Of a DNA stretch of 36,990 nucleotides, positions 16,917 to 24,360 are shown piece by piece (the first letter of the stretch is position 1; every line of letters starts with the position of its first letter). The stretch covers positions 1 through 36,990 of IMG/VR virus record IMGVR_UViG_3300043823_000620; one strand, given 5' to 3'. A program made the translations under genes and the position numbers. Below the pieces are notes generated by a model. That model was given only the letters and a program-made list of their open reading frames with translations, did not search any database and was not told the DNA's origin. Source of the stretch: a virus.

Positions 16917-17366
16917 TTAGATGGATTCTCTGATGTGACTAGAGAGACGGTCACACCACTCTGCTAGGGTTTCTTGAATGGCCCTCTGGGATTGGTTGAA
17001 GAGCCTAGGGGACAATGTCTGTGGCATCGTCTGCAATTGCTGCTGCACAGCACGGTGTGGCCGGCCATACACCTCCATGGCCTCTTCTACAGGGACCAGA
17101 TTTCCCCTGATTACCTCCTGCTGCAGTCGGGCGTTCTCGATCTCGATCTGCAGTCGTTCTGTCTCCTTCAGTAGTTTTGTCAATCGTGCCTGTGCCACCG
17201 TGCCGGTTGGTGCTGGTGTGGTGGCGTCAGCATCGGGTGCATTCTGCTGCTCCCGTAGCATCTGGGCTGCTCTACGCCGGGATATGGCAAACTGCTTTTG
17301 GAGTCGGTCCAGTTGGGGATTCCGTGGCCGGCCCCCACGGTTGGGTGCTTTCTTGGATGTGGTCAT
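16917..17366 (-). CDS. Terminase small subunit (Nu1-like)
   Basis: 149 aa. A basic N-terminus (NRGGRPRNPQLDRLQKQFAISRRRAAQML) looks like a DNA-binding helix-turn-helix. A long helix follows with ARLTKLLKETERLQIEIENARLQ and a GNLVPVEEAMEVY segment, as in Nu1-type small terminases. It recognises the packaging site and recruits the large subunit. It lies directly upstream of the terminase genes and next to the non-coding candidate packaging region. No Shine-Dalgarno; the leader is A/C-rich. Confidence 0.75.
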   Translation of the reverse strand: MTTSKKAPNRGGRPRNPQLDRLQKQFAISRRRAAQMLREQQNAPDADATTPAPTGTVAQARLTKLLKETERLQIEIENARLQQEVIRGNLVPVEEAMEVYGRPHRAVQQQLQTMPQTLSPRLFNQSQRAIQETLAEWCDRLSSHIRESI

Positions 17367-17541
17367 GTGGTTTTAGGTTTTCGGAAACGAGTTGAACGCA
17401 CCTCTCTCAAAAATAATACAAGACGCCCCAACCGCGTCCCGATGCCGGTTTAAAAAGATTCCTTATGGGGGGGGTGGGGTAGGGGACGCGAATATGCTTG
17501 ACATTTTTTCACCTTCATTGTTACCCTGTTGATTCAAGCGC
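17367..17541. other. Non-coding region upstream of terminase: candidate cos/packaging site
   Basis: 175 bp without a gene at the boundary of early and late genes, the usual place of cos beside a Nu1/gpA terminase. It has a plus-strand G-quadruplex motif at 17467-17485 (runs of 8, 4 and 4 G separated by 1 and 2 nt), and a perfect 8-bp inverted repeat CGCGTCCC (17433-17440) / GGGACGCG (17483-17490) whose right arm overlaps the G-tract. A TTGACA occurs on the plus strand near 17499. A late promoter driving the terminase could also lie here, though no strong -10/-35 pair was recognised. The cut site cannot be seen by eye. Confidence 0.5.
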
Positions 17542-17742
17542 TTATTGCTTCGCCTTTAATGCGGTGAAAAGCCTCCACAAGTCGCTGAAGTTTCTTCTGA
17601 GCTTCCTTTGCTCAAAAAAACGATCACAAGCCGCTCCGACCTCGTGAGATAGCTTGTCGTTCATGCGTTCACTGCGCTTGTGGCGTGTGTATGCAATCTC
17701 CTCCTTGGAAATGTGCGTTATTGATCCGTTGCGCTTGATCAT
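17542..17742 (-). CDS. Small basic protein, last gene of early operon
   Basis: 66 aa, basic and helical (KEEIAYTRHKRSERMNDKL ... RNFSDLWRLFTALKAKQ). The start overlaps the preceding stop by ATGA. No family recognised. It is the final gene of the coupled early block before the non-coding region. Confidence 0.6.
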   Translation of the reverse strand: MIKRNGSITHISKEEIAYTRHKRSERMNDKLSHEVGAACDRFFEQRKLRRNFSDLWRLFTALKAKQ

Positions 17743-18161
17743 TGGAGCGCTTGGTAAAGTTCAGCCATTGGCTTCAGAAGTGAAACGGCACGTTTTTTCT
17801 GCTCCGGCGACCATGCTTCAATTTTCGTCCCCATTTTTCGCTTCCAAGTTAGGAACGACGTGTAAGTGCTTTCTAGGGTCACGAGAGCAACTGACTTGTC
17901 GTCTGGGTTGAGTTCTGGCCTTTCCTCTGGTGCTGATAAACCGAGGGACATCTCAAGTTGGACTTCGGTATCGGCAACGAACTCCATGCCGAATCGGTTG
18001 ATTCCTGCATCCCTGGAATGCTTCAGGAGCTTTGTTCCGAGGTATTTAGCTGCAACGCATTTGCTGTGGATTTCTGTCCACTCTGCGGTGGTTAGCTTTG
18101 GATCATCGAGTCTGTTGATAATTTCGGTGATGAGTGGGTTATTGATGGATGATAGTTGCAT
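17739..18161 (-). CDS. Early protein of unknown function
   Basis: 140 aa starting MQLSSINNPLITEIINRLDD. The frame continues upstream, but ATG at 18161 is 4 nt after the previous stop, so the shorter start is used. Predominantly helical, with TTAEWTEIHSKCVAAKYLGT and a second half with EQKKRAVSLLKPM. No domain recognised. The leader carries the AAACCAAATAA junction seen at neighbouring gene ends. Confidence 0.6.
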   Translation of the reverse strand: MQLSSINNPLITEIINRLDDPKLTTAEWTEIHSKCVAAKYLGTKLLKHSRDAGINRFGMEFVADTEVQLEMSLGLSAPEERPELNPDDKSVALVTLESTYTSFLTWKRKMGTKIEAWSPEQKKRAVSLLKPMAELYQALQ

Positions 18162-18165
18162 GGTT

Positions 18166-18474
18166 TTATTTGGTTTCGGGGTTGAGGGTTTCCTCGATCT
18201 CTTCAAGTTCTGCCCACATTTCCGGGGCATCGTGGTAAGCAACCTCGCGTGCAAGCTGAATTGCCCGGCGAAGGTTGGATCGAAGCCTCTCGACCTCGGC
18301 CTCCGCTTTCTGCCGTTCCTCTCGTTCGTGGCAGAGGCGGCTTTGAATCCAATACTCACCTGTGATGTTTAAGTAAGTGCCGCATCCAAACTCCAGTTGA
18401 TGCACATGGTGAATGCGGTCTCTGTCCCCGCAATGTGGGCACTTGTCGGTGGTCGTCGTGTCGTTGGGGTTCAT
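18166..18474 (-). CDS. Small zinc-finger plus coiled-coil protein
   Basis: 102 aa starting MNPNDTTTTDKCPHCGD. A CPHC knuckle (12-15), then CGTY and CHE positions, may bind zinc, followed by a charged coiled coil (REERQKAEAEVERLRSNLR) and an acidic end (EELEEIEETLNPETK). ATGA-coupled to its neighbour. Similar in layout to 20330-20758. The start sequence AATGAACCCCAACGACAC recurs at other early genes. Function unknown. Confidence 0.65.
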   Translation of the reverse strand: MNPNDTTTTDKCPHCGDRDRIHHVHQLEFGCGTYLNITGEYWIQSRLCHEREERQKAEAEVERLRSNLRRAIQLAREVAYHDAPEMWAELEEIEETLNPETK

Positions 18475-18842
18475 TTGTTTAGTAGGTCGTGGTATCGGTT
18501 CATAATCTCTCGGACTTCCTGTTCCGTTGGGTAGTCGCGGCGTGTCCACTCATAAAGTTCTTGGATGATCTCTTGGAGGCAGACGTTTTCGGTATGGAGC
18601 TTATCAATTTCAGCTTGAGCATTTTTGCAGGTTAAAAGATGAGCTTTCCTAGCCTTCTTCCAGCCTTCGTGAAGCCCTTGGATAATGTCTTCTGCTTGTG
18701 CGATCCGATCAGTTGCTCGGTTGAGTTCGCGTTCAAGGTTTCTTGAGCATTTCAATACTGCCTCATAGGAGTATTCCTCATACTTGTCAGAGTTGTGCGC
18801 CTCATCTGTGCGCGGGGTCGGGGTGTCGTTGGGGTTATTCAT
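18471..18842 (-). CDS. Coiled-coil protein with TPRTDE start
   Basis: 123 aa starting MNNPNDTPTPRTDEAHN. ATG at 18842 shares bases with the stop of the upstream gene (ATGAATAA). The TPRTD(A/E) opening is common among small phage proteins of unknown role. The rest is a long coiled coil (LERELNRATDRIAQAEDIIQ ...) ending with a short EVREIMNRYHDLLNK helix. Confidence 0.6.
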   Translation of the reverse strand: MNNPNDTPTPRTDEAHNSDKYEEYSYEAVLKCSRNLERELNRATDRIAQAEDIIQGLHEGWKKARKAHLLTCKNAQAEIDKLHTENVCLQEIIQELYEWTRRDYPTEQEVREIMNRYHDLLNK

Positions 18843-18996
18843 CATCTTTGATTTCTGTTGGGCATTCGTGTATAAGCTCCCACTTAACCATCTCAAGCAC
18901 CCCGAGCGTTTGGGCGATTGTCAGCTTTCCATATCGTGTGCGGATGATGTTGTGGAGATCCTGCTTGAAGTATTCCTGTTCGTCGTTGGGGTTCAT
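18835..18996 (-). CDS. Short early protein (53 aa)
   Basis: 53 aa, starts MNPNDEQEYFKQDLHNIIRT and ends ECPTEIKDDE; helical. It overlaps the next gene by 8 bp and its start shares the AAATGAACCCCAACGA junction. Codon pattern and junction conservation support it as a real gene. No family recognised. Confidence 0.6.
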   Translation of the reverse strand: MNPNDEQEYFKQDLHNIIRTRYGKLTIAQTLGVLEMVKWELIHECPTEIKDDE

Positions 18997-19005
18997 TTGA
19001 TTGAG

Positions 19006-19227
19006 CTAATGAGTGTGGCTGCGGCGAACCATCCCTGCCCATCTTTTGTATAATGGAGTCAGCTTTCCATCCACGCATCCAAAATGAATCGGGCTTCTTC
19101 CTCCATTTGTTTGTAGTGATGCGGCCCGTTTTCCCCGACAAGCGATAGAGCAACAGGTTGATTTTGCTCTCGCTCGTGCGAGGTATTGTTTCCCGCAAAC
19201 AATGCAGTTATTTTGTATCGTCTTCAT
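19006..19227 (-). CDS. Small zinc-finger-like basic protein
   Basis: 73 aa, basic. CIVCGKQY (8-15) followed by STCCSIAC (about 23-30) forms a C-x2-C ... C-x3/4-C pattern, then a basic tail. Phages often carry such short zinc fingers next to HNH or homing-type proteins, but there is no nuclease motif here. Overlaps the previous gene by 20 bp. Confidence 0.6.
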   Translation of the reverse strand: MKTIQNNCIVCGKQYLARARAKSTCCSIACRGKRAASLQTNGGRSPIHFGCVDGKLTPLYKRWAGMVRRSHTH

Positions 19228-19567
19228 TCCAGAGGGATAGTGTTTTAAGGAAAGCCTCGGCTCGTTGTGCGGCGGTTGCGGTGCAAAGTTCGAAATCAGA
19301 GATCCGCCAGTAATCTCTTTTATTGGGCGCGCCGATTACCGATTGCAGCCTGTTTGAATAAACAGATGTTTTACCCAATACCTTCTCCGCCTCGTGCATG
19401 GCGTTGAGGTCGCCGTGGTAGTTTGGGATCGGAACACCACAACGAATTAACGGGTGATTTCCTTGGTAGAATCCAACTCCATCAGCATGAGGCTTCCACC
19501 CACACGCTTCAGCGATGCGGCGGTTGATTTCTTGTGGTGTCATGGTCGTCGTGTTGTTTGGGTTCAT
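19208..19567 (-). CDS. Early protein of unknown function
   Basis: 119 aa starting MNPNNTTTMTPQEINRRIAE. Contains CGWKPHADGVGFYQGNHPL, a WRISDFELCTATAAQRAEAF segment of the type seen in phage hypothetical proteins (substrate unknown), and ends NEDDTK. ATG 19567 overlaps the prior stop by ATGA; the frame upstream of it belongs to the neighbouring gene. Confidence 0.6.
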   Translation of the reverse strand: MNPNNTTTMTPQEINRRIAEACGWKPHADGVGFYQGNHPLIRCGVPIPNYHGDLNAMHEAEKVLGKTSVYSNRLQSVIGAPNKRDYWRISDFELCTATAAQRAEAFLKTLSLWNEDDTK

Positions 19568-19800
19568 TGGCCTTTGTAATAGTGGAGGACTAGGGTAAGT
19601 GCGTTGAGGAGTTCTTTCTCGTCTTCGAGATACCATGATTTGTCCCTGCCCTCTTTGATTTCCTGTGAGTATCGGGCGACCCAAGTGTGACGGTCTTGTA
19701 TGCACCTTTGGAGCGAGATGATAACTAGCTGATCTTCCCAAGGTTTTGATGGGTCAAATACGGCATCGGTTCGTGGTGTCATCGTGTCGTTGTGGTTCAT
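19564..19800 (-). CDS. TPRTDA-type small protein
   Basis: 78 aa starting MNHNDTMTPRTDAVFDPSKP. The TPRTDA opening recurs in the gene at 18471-18842, and the two probably share origin at the N-terminus. The rest is helical with several Trp (WEDQLVIISLQRCIQDRHTW). ATGA-coupled on both sides. Function unknown. Confidence 0.6.
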   Translation of the reverse strand: MNHNDTMTPRTDAVFDPSKPWEDQLVIISLQRCIQDRHTWVARYSQEIKEGRDKSWYLEDEKELLNALTLVLHYYKGQ

Positions 19801-20333
19801 TTGGTTTCTGAGTCGAGATTGATGAAAATCTGAGGGTATCGGCGGAGAAGCTCCGCGTTTTGTACGGCCCCTTCTGCGGCAATTGCTGCGGCACTCCTTG
19901 CAGCGGCACTCCTTGCGGCGGCACTTGCGCCCCATGCGGCGACACTTGCGGCACTCCTTGCGGCGGCACTTGCGCCCCATGCGGCGGCCCATGCGTCATT
20001 TGCGGCGGCACATGCGGCGGCACTTGCGGCTTCCAACTCCTCCCTTGTCGCTTCGCCGTTAGCATATCTCTCTGCGACATCCAGCGCGGCGATCGACCTT
20101 GGATCTTGCATTAGGTGCTGCACTCGACGGGCGCACCAGACTGCGAAAAGTCGCTGGTCACGCTCTGAGGCGACCCCCCCCCGAGAAAATATCCAGATTC
20201 TCCATTCCGGCTTGAGGTCGGTACGAGTCCAGAGTTCGGACATGTTTGTAAGCCCTAGTGAGAAGGCCCATCTCCGTCCCTCGGGGCAGGCGTCAAATTG
20301 GCCGCAGAATTGAGTTATGGTAATGTCGTTCAT
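19797..20333 (-). CDS. Ala-rich repeat protein
   Basis: 178 aa. The N-terminal half has RLFAVWCARRVQHLMQDPRSIAALDVAERYANGEATREEL, a conserved block of a known family of phage/bacterial proteins of unknown function. It is followed by an Ala-rich tract of AAxAA/AWGASAAARSAA repeats (about 105-160) encoded by tandem GC-rich DNA at 19880-20035. A run of eight C at about 20168-20175 codes for Gly residues. Ends FINLDSETK. ATGA-coupled. Confidence 0.65.
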   Translation of the reverse strand: MNDITITQFCGQFDACPEGRRWAFSLGLTNMSELWTRTDLKPEWRIWIFSRGGVASERDQRLFAVWCARRVQHLMQDPRSIAALDVAERYANGEATREELEAASAAACAAANDAWAAAWGASAAARSAASVAAWGASAAARSAAARSAAAIAAEGAVQNAELLRRYPQIFINLDSETK

Positions 20334-20758
20334 TTTGTTTCGGGTAGTGTTGCCTTGATTGCGTTGAGTTGGGCGCGGGAGATGCCCTGAACGGAACGGC
20401 GTCCCAGATCGTCAGGGTTGAGTAATTCGTCGCAAACATCCTCCGCAATCTCTACGGTGCGGCGAAGGTCTTTCTGCGTAGCCTCAAGCGTTGTCTCTGA
20501 CATGGTTGCTCGTTGCTTCCAGCCGGCCAGCAAGCGGTTAAGCTCTGCGACCTCGGCCTTTAACTTATCCATCTCTTCCTTGGCTCCGGCGATAATAGTT
20601 GATTGCGCTATGTTGATTGACTCAAGTCTAGCGACCTCGGACTCTAGTTTTTCCGATCGTTCGTTGGAATGCTTCCACGCGGCCACTAGACAGCAACATT
20701 CGCTGTGTTGATCTGCGAGGCAGTACGGGCATGAGGGGAGCGTTTCGTTGGTGTTCAT
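20330..20758 (-). CDS. Zinc-knuckle and coiled-coil protein
   Basis: 142 aa. CPYC (10-13) and CCC near 25-27 make a possible zinc site, followed by a long coiled coil (EKLESEVARLESINIAQ ... KLKAEVAELNRLLAGW) and a conserved-looking helix near the end (GISRAQLNAIKATLPETK). Same plan as 18166-18474. ATGA-coupled. Function unknown. Confidence 0.6.
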   Translation of the reverse strand: MNTNETLPSCPYCLADQHSECCCLVAAWKHSNERSEKLESEVARLESINIAQSTIIAGAKEEMDKLKAEVAELNRLLAGWKQRATMSETTLEATQKDLRRTVEIAEDVCDELLNPDDLGRRSVQGISRAQLNAIKATLPETK

Positions 20759-21276
20759 TTGGTTCTCGATTTGTTGTAGGCAGCCCTTTTAAGAGCCGTG
20801 AAGGGGTCTGTGGCTCGTTTTTGGAACGTTTGCCGTGATTCGTCCCGCTTTCGGAACTTGGTGATCGTAAACTTGTCTGATCCTTCGGATAGGTAATCGC
20901 TCCATGCGGTCACCCAGTGGGAGATCGAGGCGCGTTCCATGTTAAGCATCCGGGCGATTTCAGCTTGTGAATGAAATCCATTCACCTCATCCAGCCCTCC
21001 GGCACAAGCGAGGCCGTAAATGCTGGCGCGGCTCGGATGTTCCAAAAGCTTACTGATGACACGAACAAAGAGTTCTCGACTATTGCCGGCATGGTTATCG
21101 CGCTCCTGACGGAGCTTGATGATGACACGCCGCGCTACAACGACGGAACACTCAAGCTCTTCAGCAAGAATCTCCTCCTCCGTATCGATTTCTCCGGCGA
21201 TGTCAGGTGTATATGCGCTTTCCAGCACATTATTCACCCATGCACGGTTAGCTGCTTGGGGTGATGCAGAGATCAT
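20755..21276 (-). CDS. Helix-turn-helix DNA-binding protein
   Basis: 173 aa. A helix-turn-helix at about 102-124 (HSQAEIARMLNMERASISHW) fits a sequence-specific DNA binder, and a second helical region at 35-60 (EEILAEELECSVVVARRVI) may be another HTH. The C-terminus is basic (NKSRTK). Embedded in the early operon; it could regulate early genes or act in replication. ATGA overlaps at both ends. Confidence 0.6.
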   Translation of the reverse strand: MISASPQAANRAWVNNVLESAYTPDIAGEIDTEEEILAEELECSVVVARRVIIKLRQERDNHAGNSRELFVRVISKLLEHPSRASIYGLACAGGLDEVNGFHSQAEIARMLNMERASISHWVTAWSDYLSEGSDKFTITKFRKRDESRQTFQKRATDPFTALKRAAYNKSRTK

Positions 21277-21500
21277 GCGTCTTGTGTCGGTTCGCCCGAC
21301 TCGGATTGAGTTGATGTGATGAAAGTCTGAACGAAATCAGCGATCGCCTTTCTGGAATCTTCGACGCCTTGTTCATATCCGCAATCGAATCCAAACTTCC
21401 CGAAATCCTCATGGGTTGGGATGTGAGAGCCGGATTCGCCTCCGAGAAAGCGGATCCCATGTTGCTGCCACCACTGCTGCTTTTTGATAGGGTTAGTCAT
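21273..21500 (-). CDS. Small early protein
   Basis: 75 aa starting MTNPIKKQQWWQQHGIRFLG. The central FGFDCGYEQGVEDSRKAIADF looks like a short helical domain. The start overlaps the replication gene stop by ATGA. No family recognised. Confidence 0.55.
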   Translation of the reverse strand: MTNPIKKQQWWQQHGIRFLGGESGSHIPTHEDFGKFGFDCGYEQGVEDSRKAIADFVQTFITSTQSESGEPTQDA

Positions 21501-22618
21501 AATGCGATTGCTTGGGGTTGGTTTTTGGTTTTTAGGTACTGCTTCTGAACGTGAAGGGGCCACTGGTTGAATGGAACATCCTCCATGCCCTCGTAACCTT
21601 CAGAGGAAAGCCAAGCCCTGGCATCGGTTTCATTCACCAACGGGACTTGTTTCTTTTCCTCCGATTTCGGCTTCGGGGTGTAGGCCGGAGCGTCTTGCCA
21701 GCGTCGTTCTTGCAGCCATACCCAAGGCGAGGGGATGAATTTTCCGTTATCCTGTTTCCACTCCTTTGAGTGTTTAAAAGCCTCCACGGCGTTAAGTAAG
21801 TTAGAAACAGGCGGAAGATTATGCCTAACTTCAGACCATGCCGACTCCGTGCGGTATCGGTTCTTTCTCCGTTCTTCAGGATAGGCGTTCCAAAACTCCT
21901 CAAACCCATCCACCCATGATTTTTCTTTTATAGTATTCTCTGTCTCTGTCTCTGTCTCTGTCTCTTCTCTACTCTCCTCTACTCTGTCTCTCCGAGGGGT
22001 TTCAATATCAGCTACTGGTACAAGTTGCTCCGCCTGCGCAGGAATCGGCTCCGCCTGCGCAGGAATCGGCTCCGCCTGCGCAGCATGCAACCTTGCCCTC
22101 TTGCTTCTATTGCATGGGCGGCAAAGAAGCTGAATGTTATCAATTCCAGATTCTCCACCTTTTGAAACAGGTATTATGTGATCAAATTCTATGCTTTCAA
22201 AAGCTCCACATTTTATGCAAATACCTCGATCTCGAAGCCAGACGTCTCTTTTTACCTTGTCTGATATATGCCTTGACCCATAACCATTGTTCTTGGCTAT
22301 ATCTTTGGCTTTGGCTGTTGTTGTTAGATTTACTGATTCGCAAGCATCTCCTGTCTCAAGCCAATGGTTCAGCTTCAAAAGCGATGTAGAGACAACATCT
22401 TCTGAAACTCTTAACCTGAACGAAATCGTCTTAATTTCTGGAAGATTTCCTTCATTTTCACTGGCCAGAAGCCAAAGCATCACAAGCATCTTTGCAGCCT
22501 CTGGTTCGAGGGAATGCCACTCGTGATCGTCTAGCAGGTCCCGATAAAGTTTGATCCATGGTGGACGCCTGTCCTTGAAGTGCTGGTGGCGTGACCAGTT
22601 CTTGATTCGGTAATTCAT
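21497..22618 (-). CDS. Replication organiser-like protein with HNH nuclease domain
   Basis: 373 aa from ATG 22618 (ATGA-coupled). Residues 1-90 (RIKNWSRHQHFKDRRPPWIKL ... RLRVSEDVV) match the winged-helix N-terminus of phage replication-initiation/organiser proteins. Residues 124-175 are an HNH domain: Cys134/Cys137, Asp146-His147, Asn161, Cys166/Cys169. A repetitive linker follows (AQAEPIP repeats 180-197, ET dipeptides 218-227). Residues 238-308 (FEEFWNAYPEERRKNR ... FIPSPWVWLQERRWQD) match the C-terminal block of such proteins, usually thought to load helicase. The HNH stretch is AT-richer than its flanks, suggesting insertion. Confidence 0.7.
   Translation of the reverse strand: MNYRIKNWSRHQHFKDRRPPWIKLYRDLLDDHEWHSLEPEAAKMLVMLWLLASENEGNLPEIKTISFRLRVSEDVVSTSLLKLNHWLETGDACESVNLTTTAKAKDIAKNNGYGSRHISDKVKRDVWLRDRGICIKCGAFESIEFDHIIPVSKGGESGIDNIQLLCRPCNRSKRARLHAAQAEPIPAQAEPIPAQAEQLVPVADIETPRRDRVEESREETETETETENTIKEKSWVDGFEEFWNAYPEERRKNRYRTESAWSEVRHNLPPVSNLLNAVEAFKHSKEWKQDNGKFIPSPWVWLQERRWQDAPAYTPKPKSEEKKQVPLVNETDARAWLSSEGYEGMEDVPFNQWPLHVQKQYLKTKNQPQAIAL
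21937..21960. repeat. Hexanucleotide repeat (TCTCTG)4
   Basis: Four perfect copies inside the replication gene, encoding alternating Glu-Thr on the minus strand. The length is a multiple of three, so copy changes alter only the linker. Likely a slippage-prone linker region. Confidence 0.7.
22028..22083. repeat. 21-bp tandem repeat encoding AQAEPIP
   Basis: Two full copies and a 14-bp partial copy of a 21-bp unit. Encodes a Pro/Glu linker between the HNH and the C-terminal domain of the replication protein. Confidence 0.75.
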
Positions 22619-22944
22619 GCGGCGCGGCGATGCCATTGTCCGGTCGTGCGCTGAAGGCGTTCCAGCATCCGCTTGATCTGCGAATCATACCGACCCCGCC
22701 ATTCCCCGAATTCCTCCGGGGTCAGGCGTGAAGTCAGTTTGTAGCCGGAATCCGTTCCGATGATACGACCATCGGAGGCCTCGGCCAGCTTGCGGATATA
22801 TCGGTCATCCATGTCGAGGATGGCCGCGATGCGCTTGGCCGTCATCCATGAGGACGCCACGCGAAGCATCTCCTCAAGACGGGAGAGATCCTGTTCGATA
22901 TTGCGCTGCTTGGCCTTGAAAAGACCCATCTGGACGGCGATCAT
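22615..22944 (-). CDS. Small helix-turn-helix protein
   Basis: 109 aa with an HTH-like segment at about 34-56 (MTAKRIAAILDMDDRYIRKL), a strand-turn after it, and a basic C-terminus (QRTTGQWHRRAA). Coupled by ATGA to the replication protein downstream. It could be a small DNA-binding replication accessory or regulator. Confidence 0.6.
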   Translation of the reverse strand: MIAVQMGLFKAKQRNIEQDLSRLEEMLRVASSWMTAKRIAAILDMDDRYIRKLAEASDGRIIGTDSGYKLTSRLTPEEFGEWRGRYDSQIKRMLERLQRTTGQWHRRAA

Positions 22945-23222
22945 GCAAACTCCTTTCGCGATTCATGTTCACGATGGAACTGCTCTAGTTCTCGCTCCAG
23001 TTGTGCTATCCGGTTTCGTTGCCTACTGATCTCGTTGTGGAAAAAGTTCAGCACTTCTTTTTGCCTTTGAATCAGTGCCTCTTCTTTGGTTTTGAACCAT
23101 GAGGATTCAGAGTGGCGGCCTTTAAGTTCCTGTTTCTTTTCCCACTCCATGATGTCGTCCTGAATCTCGGCATGGCGTTGTTCCGGCGACTGACCGCCGC
23201 ATATCACGTGAACGACTCTCAT
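22941..23222 (-). CDS. Coiled-coil protein upstream of HTH protein
   Basis: 93 aa, almost wholly helical. A charged coiled coil spans about 45-90 (IQRQKEVLNFFHNEISRQ ... LERELEQFHREHE). ATGA overlaps both ends. No domain recognised. Confidence 0.6.
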   Translation of the reverse strand: MRVVHVICGGQSPEQRHAEIQDDIMEWEKKQELKGRHSESSWFKTKEEALIQRQKEVLNFFHNEISRQRNRIAQLERELEQFHREHESRKEFA

Positions 23223-24037
23223 GCGGCCTCCTTTCCGGCGATTTCATCCCACTTGGTGACGAGTCGCTTGATGACGTTTTTGGGTAGGTCTGCAACGTAT
23301 TCGGCGTTGCCCTTATTCGCTCCCTTTCGGTTGACGAATCCAATAACAACCGCCTCAGGAATGCCATCGGCGTCCATGAGCTTAAAGAGCCTCTCAAGAT
23401 CCGAGTTCGGAGTTTCATCGCAAGTCACATCCACCTTGACGGGGGCGGGGAGTGCCGGTGATGCTTCCGACTTCGTGGCTTCAACCTCGACCGCTGCCTC
23501 GATTACCTTTTCCTCACTTCTCACGGCGCGGAAGGGTGACGGGGTAGATGGGCGAGGGGATTCAGGTGCGAAGTCTGCAACCTCTTCAGGCGTATAAACT
23601 CCGCTTGTCACGGCAGGGAAAACGGCTCGGACGCCCTCGCTGATGCACCTTGCGGTCAGCATCTGCCGCGGGTATTTCAGCCACTGGTTTGCATAGATTC
23701 CGGCGCGCTTGGCGTCGTCGATGCTCCATGTCACTTGGAGACTCCCTCCCTGCGGGTGGCTGAATGTGCCGGAGACTCGCGTGTCGCTTCGTTCCTTCCA
23801 TTCTACCGATCCGCCGGCAGCTTGGAATCGTGCAAGGATCGCGTCTGCTCTGAGGGCCGGCCTTCCGTTGATGATATGGTACTCCTTCGCCGCCGATGCC
23901 GGGTGGCGTCCCTCGGACTGCGAGACCAAGAACAGGGCCAGAGCCTGCTCTGGTGTCTTAAGCCCGAAAAGACCCGACTTGGCGATAGCTCCGGCCATGC
24001 GCTCCATATCGGTGAGCGGGATGATTGCGTTGCTCAT
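23219..24037 (-). CDS. RecT-like single-strand annealing protein
   Basis: 272 aa. The first 150 residues have the pattern of RecT-family annealing proteins: a helical start, SQSEGRHPASAAKEYHIING, GRPALRADAILARF, strand pairs, then WSIDDAKRAGI and KYPRQMLTARCISEGVRAVFP. The variable C-terminus includes an acidic/Pro linker and a helical end. It is flanked by an SSB-like gene and a PD-(D/E)XK nuclease, which together make a recombination module. It is the only gene with a well-spaced AGGAGG before ATG 24037. Confidence 0.7.
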   Translation of the reverse strand: MSNAIIPLTDMERMAGAIAKSGLFGLKTPEQALALFLVSQSEGRHPASAAKEYHIINGRPALRADAILARFQAAGGSVEWKERSDTRVSGTFSHPQGGSLQVTWSIDDAKRAGIYANQWLKYPRQMLTARCISEGVRAVFPAVTSGVYTPEEVADFAPESPRPSTPSPFRAVRSEEKVIEAAVEVEATKSEASPALPAPVKVDVTCDETPNSDLERLFKLMDADGIPEAVVIGFVNRKGANKGNAEYVADLPKNVIKRLVTKWDEIAGKEAA

Positions 24038-24062
24038 AGTTTCCTCCTAGTGCTTCGCTTGG

Positions 24063-24341
24063 TTAGAACGGCAGATCGTCGTCTGCGTCAGTTTCCGGCT
24101 GGAAGGCATTTGCCTTGGACGTGTTGTGGGCGGCTTGAGTGGCCGTCTGCTGTTGCTGGACTTCCTTGGGCTGAAGTTTCAGCGAAAGGTATTTTCCTCC
24201 GGTGTCACGATCCTCGTTGATCCATGCGGAAACCCAATATTCCTGTCCTTCCTCCATCGTGACCTTGCCCCGGTAATCCGGGCGCGTTTCGACTCCTTGC
24301 TTGTCATTCTTGCGAATGCTTCCTGTCAGTGGCTTTGCCAT
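24063..24341 (-). CDS. SSB-like single-stranded DNA-binding protein
   Basis: 92 aa. Beta-rich core (TMEEGQEYWVSAWINEDR ... YLSLKLQPKE) of OB-fold type, then a Gln/Ala-rich linker and an acidic tip DADDDLPF, the interaction tail typical of SSB proteins. Shorter than bacterial SSB. Between nuclease and annealing genes. SD-less A-rich leader. Confidence 0.65.
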   Translation of the reverse strand: MAKPLTGSIRKNDKQGVETRPDYRGKVTMEEGQEYWVSAWINEDRDTGGKYLSLKLQPKEVQQQQTATQAAHNTSKANAFQPETDADDDLPF

Positions 24342-24360
24342 TTGTTTTTGTTAGTTGTGC

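Noticed and set aside
22028-22083. CRISPR-like array
   Set aside because: The repeats are directly adjacent with no spacers and encode a peptide linker.
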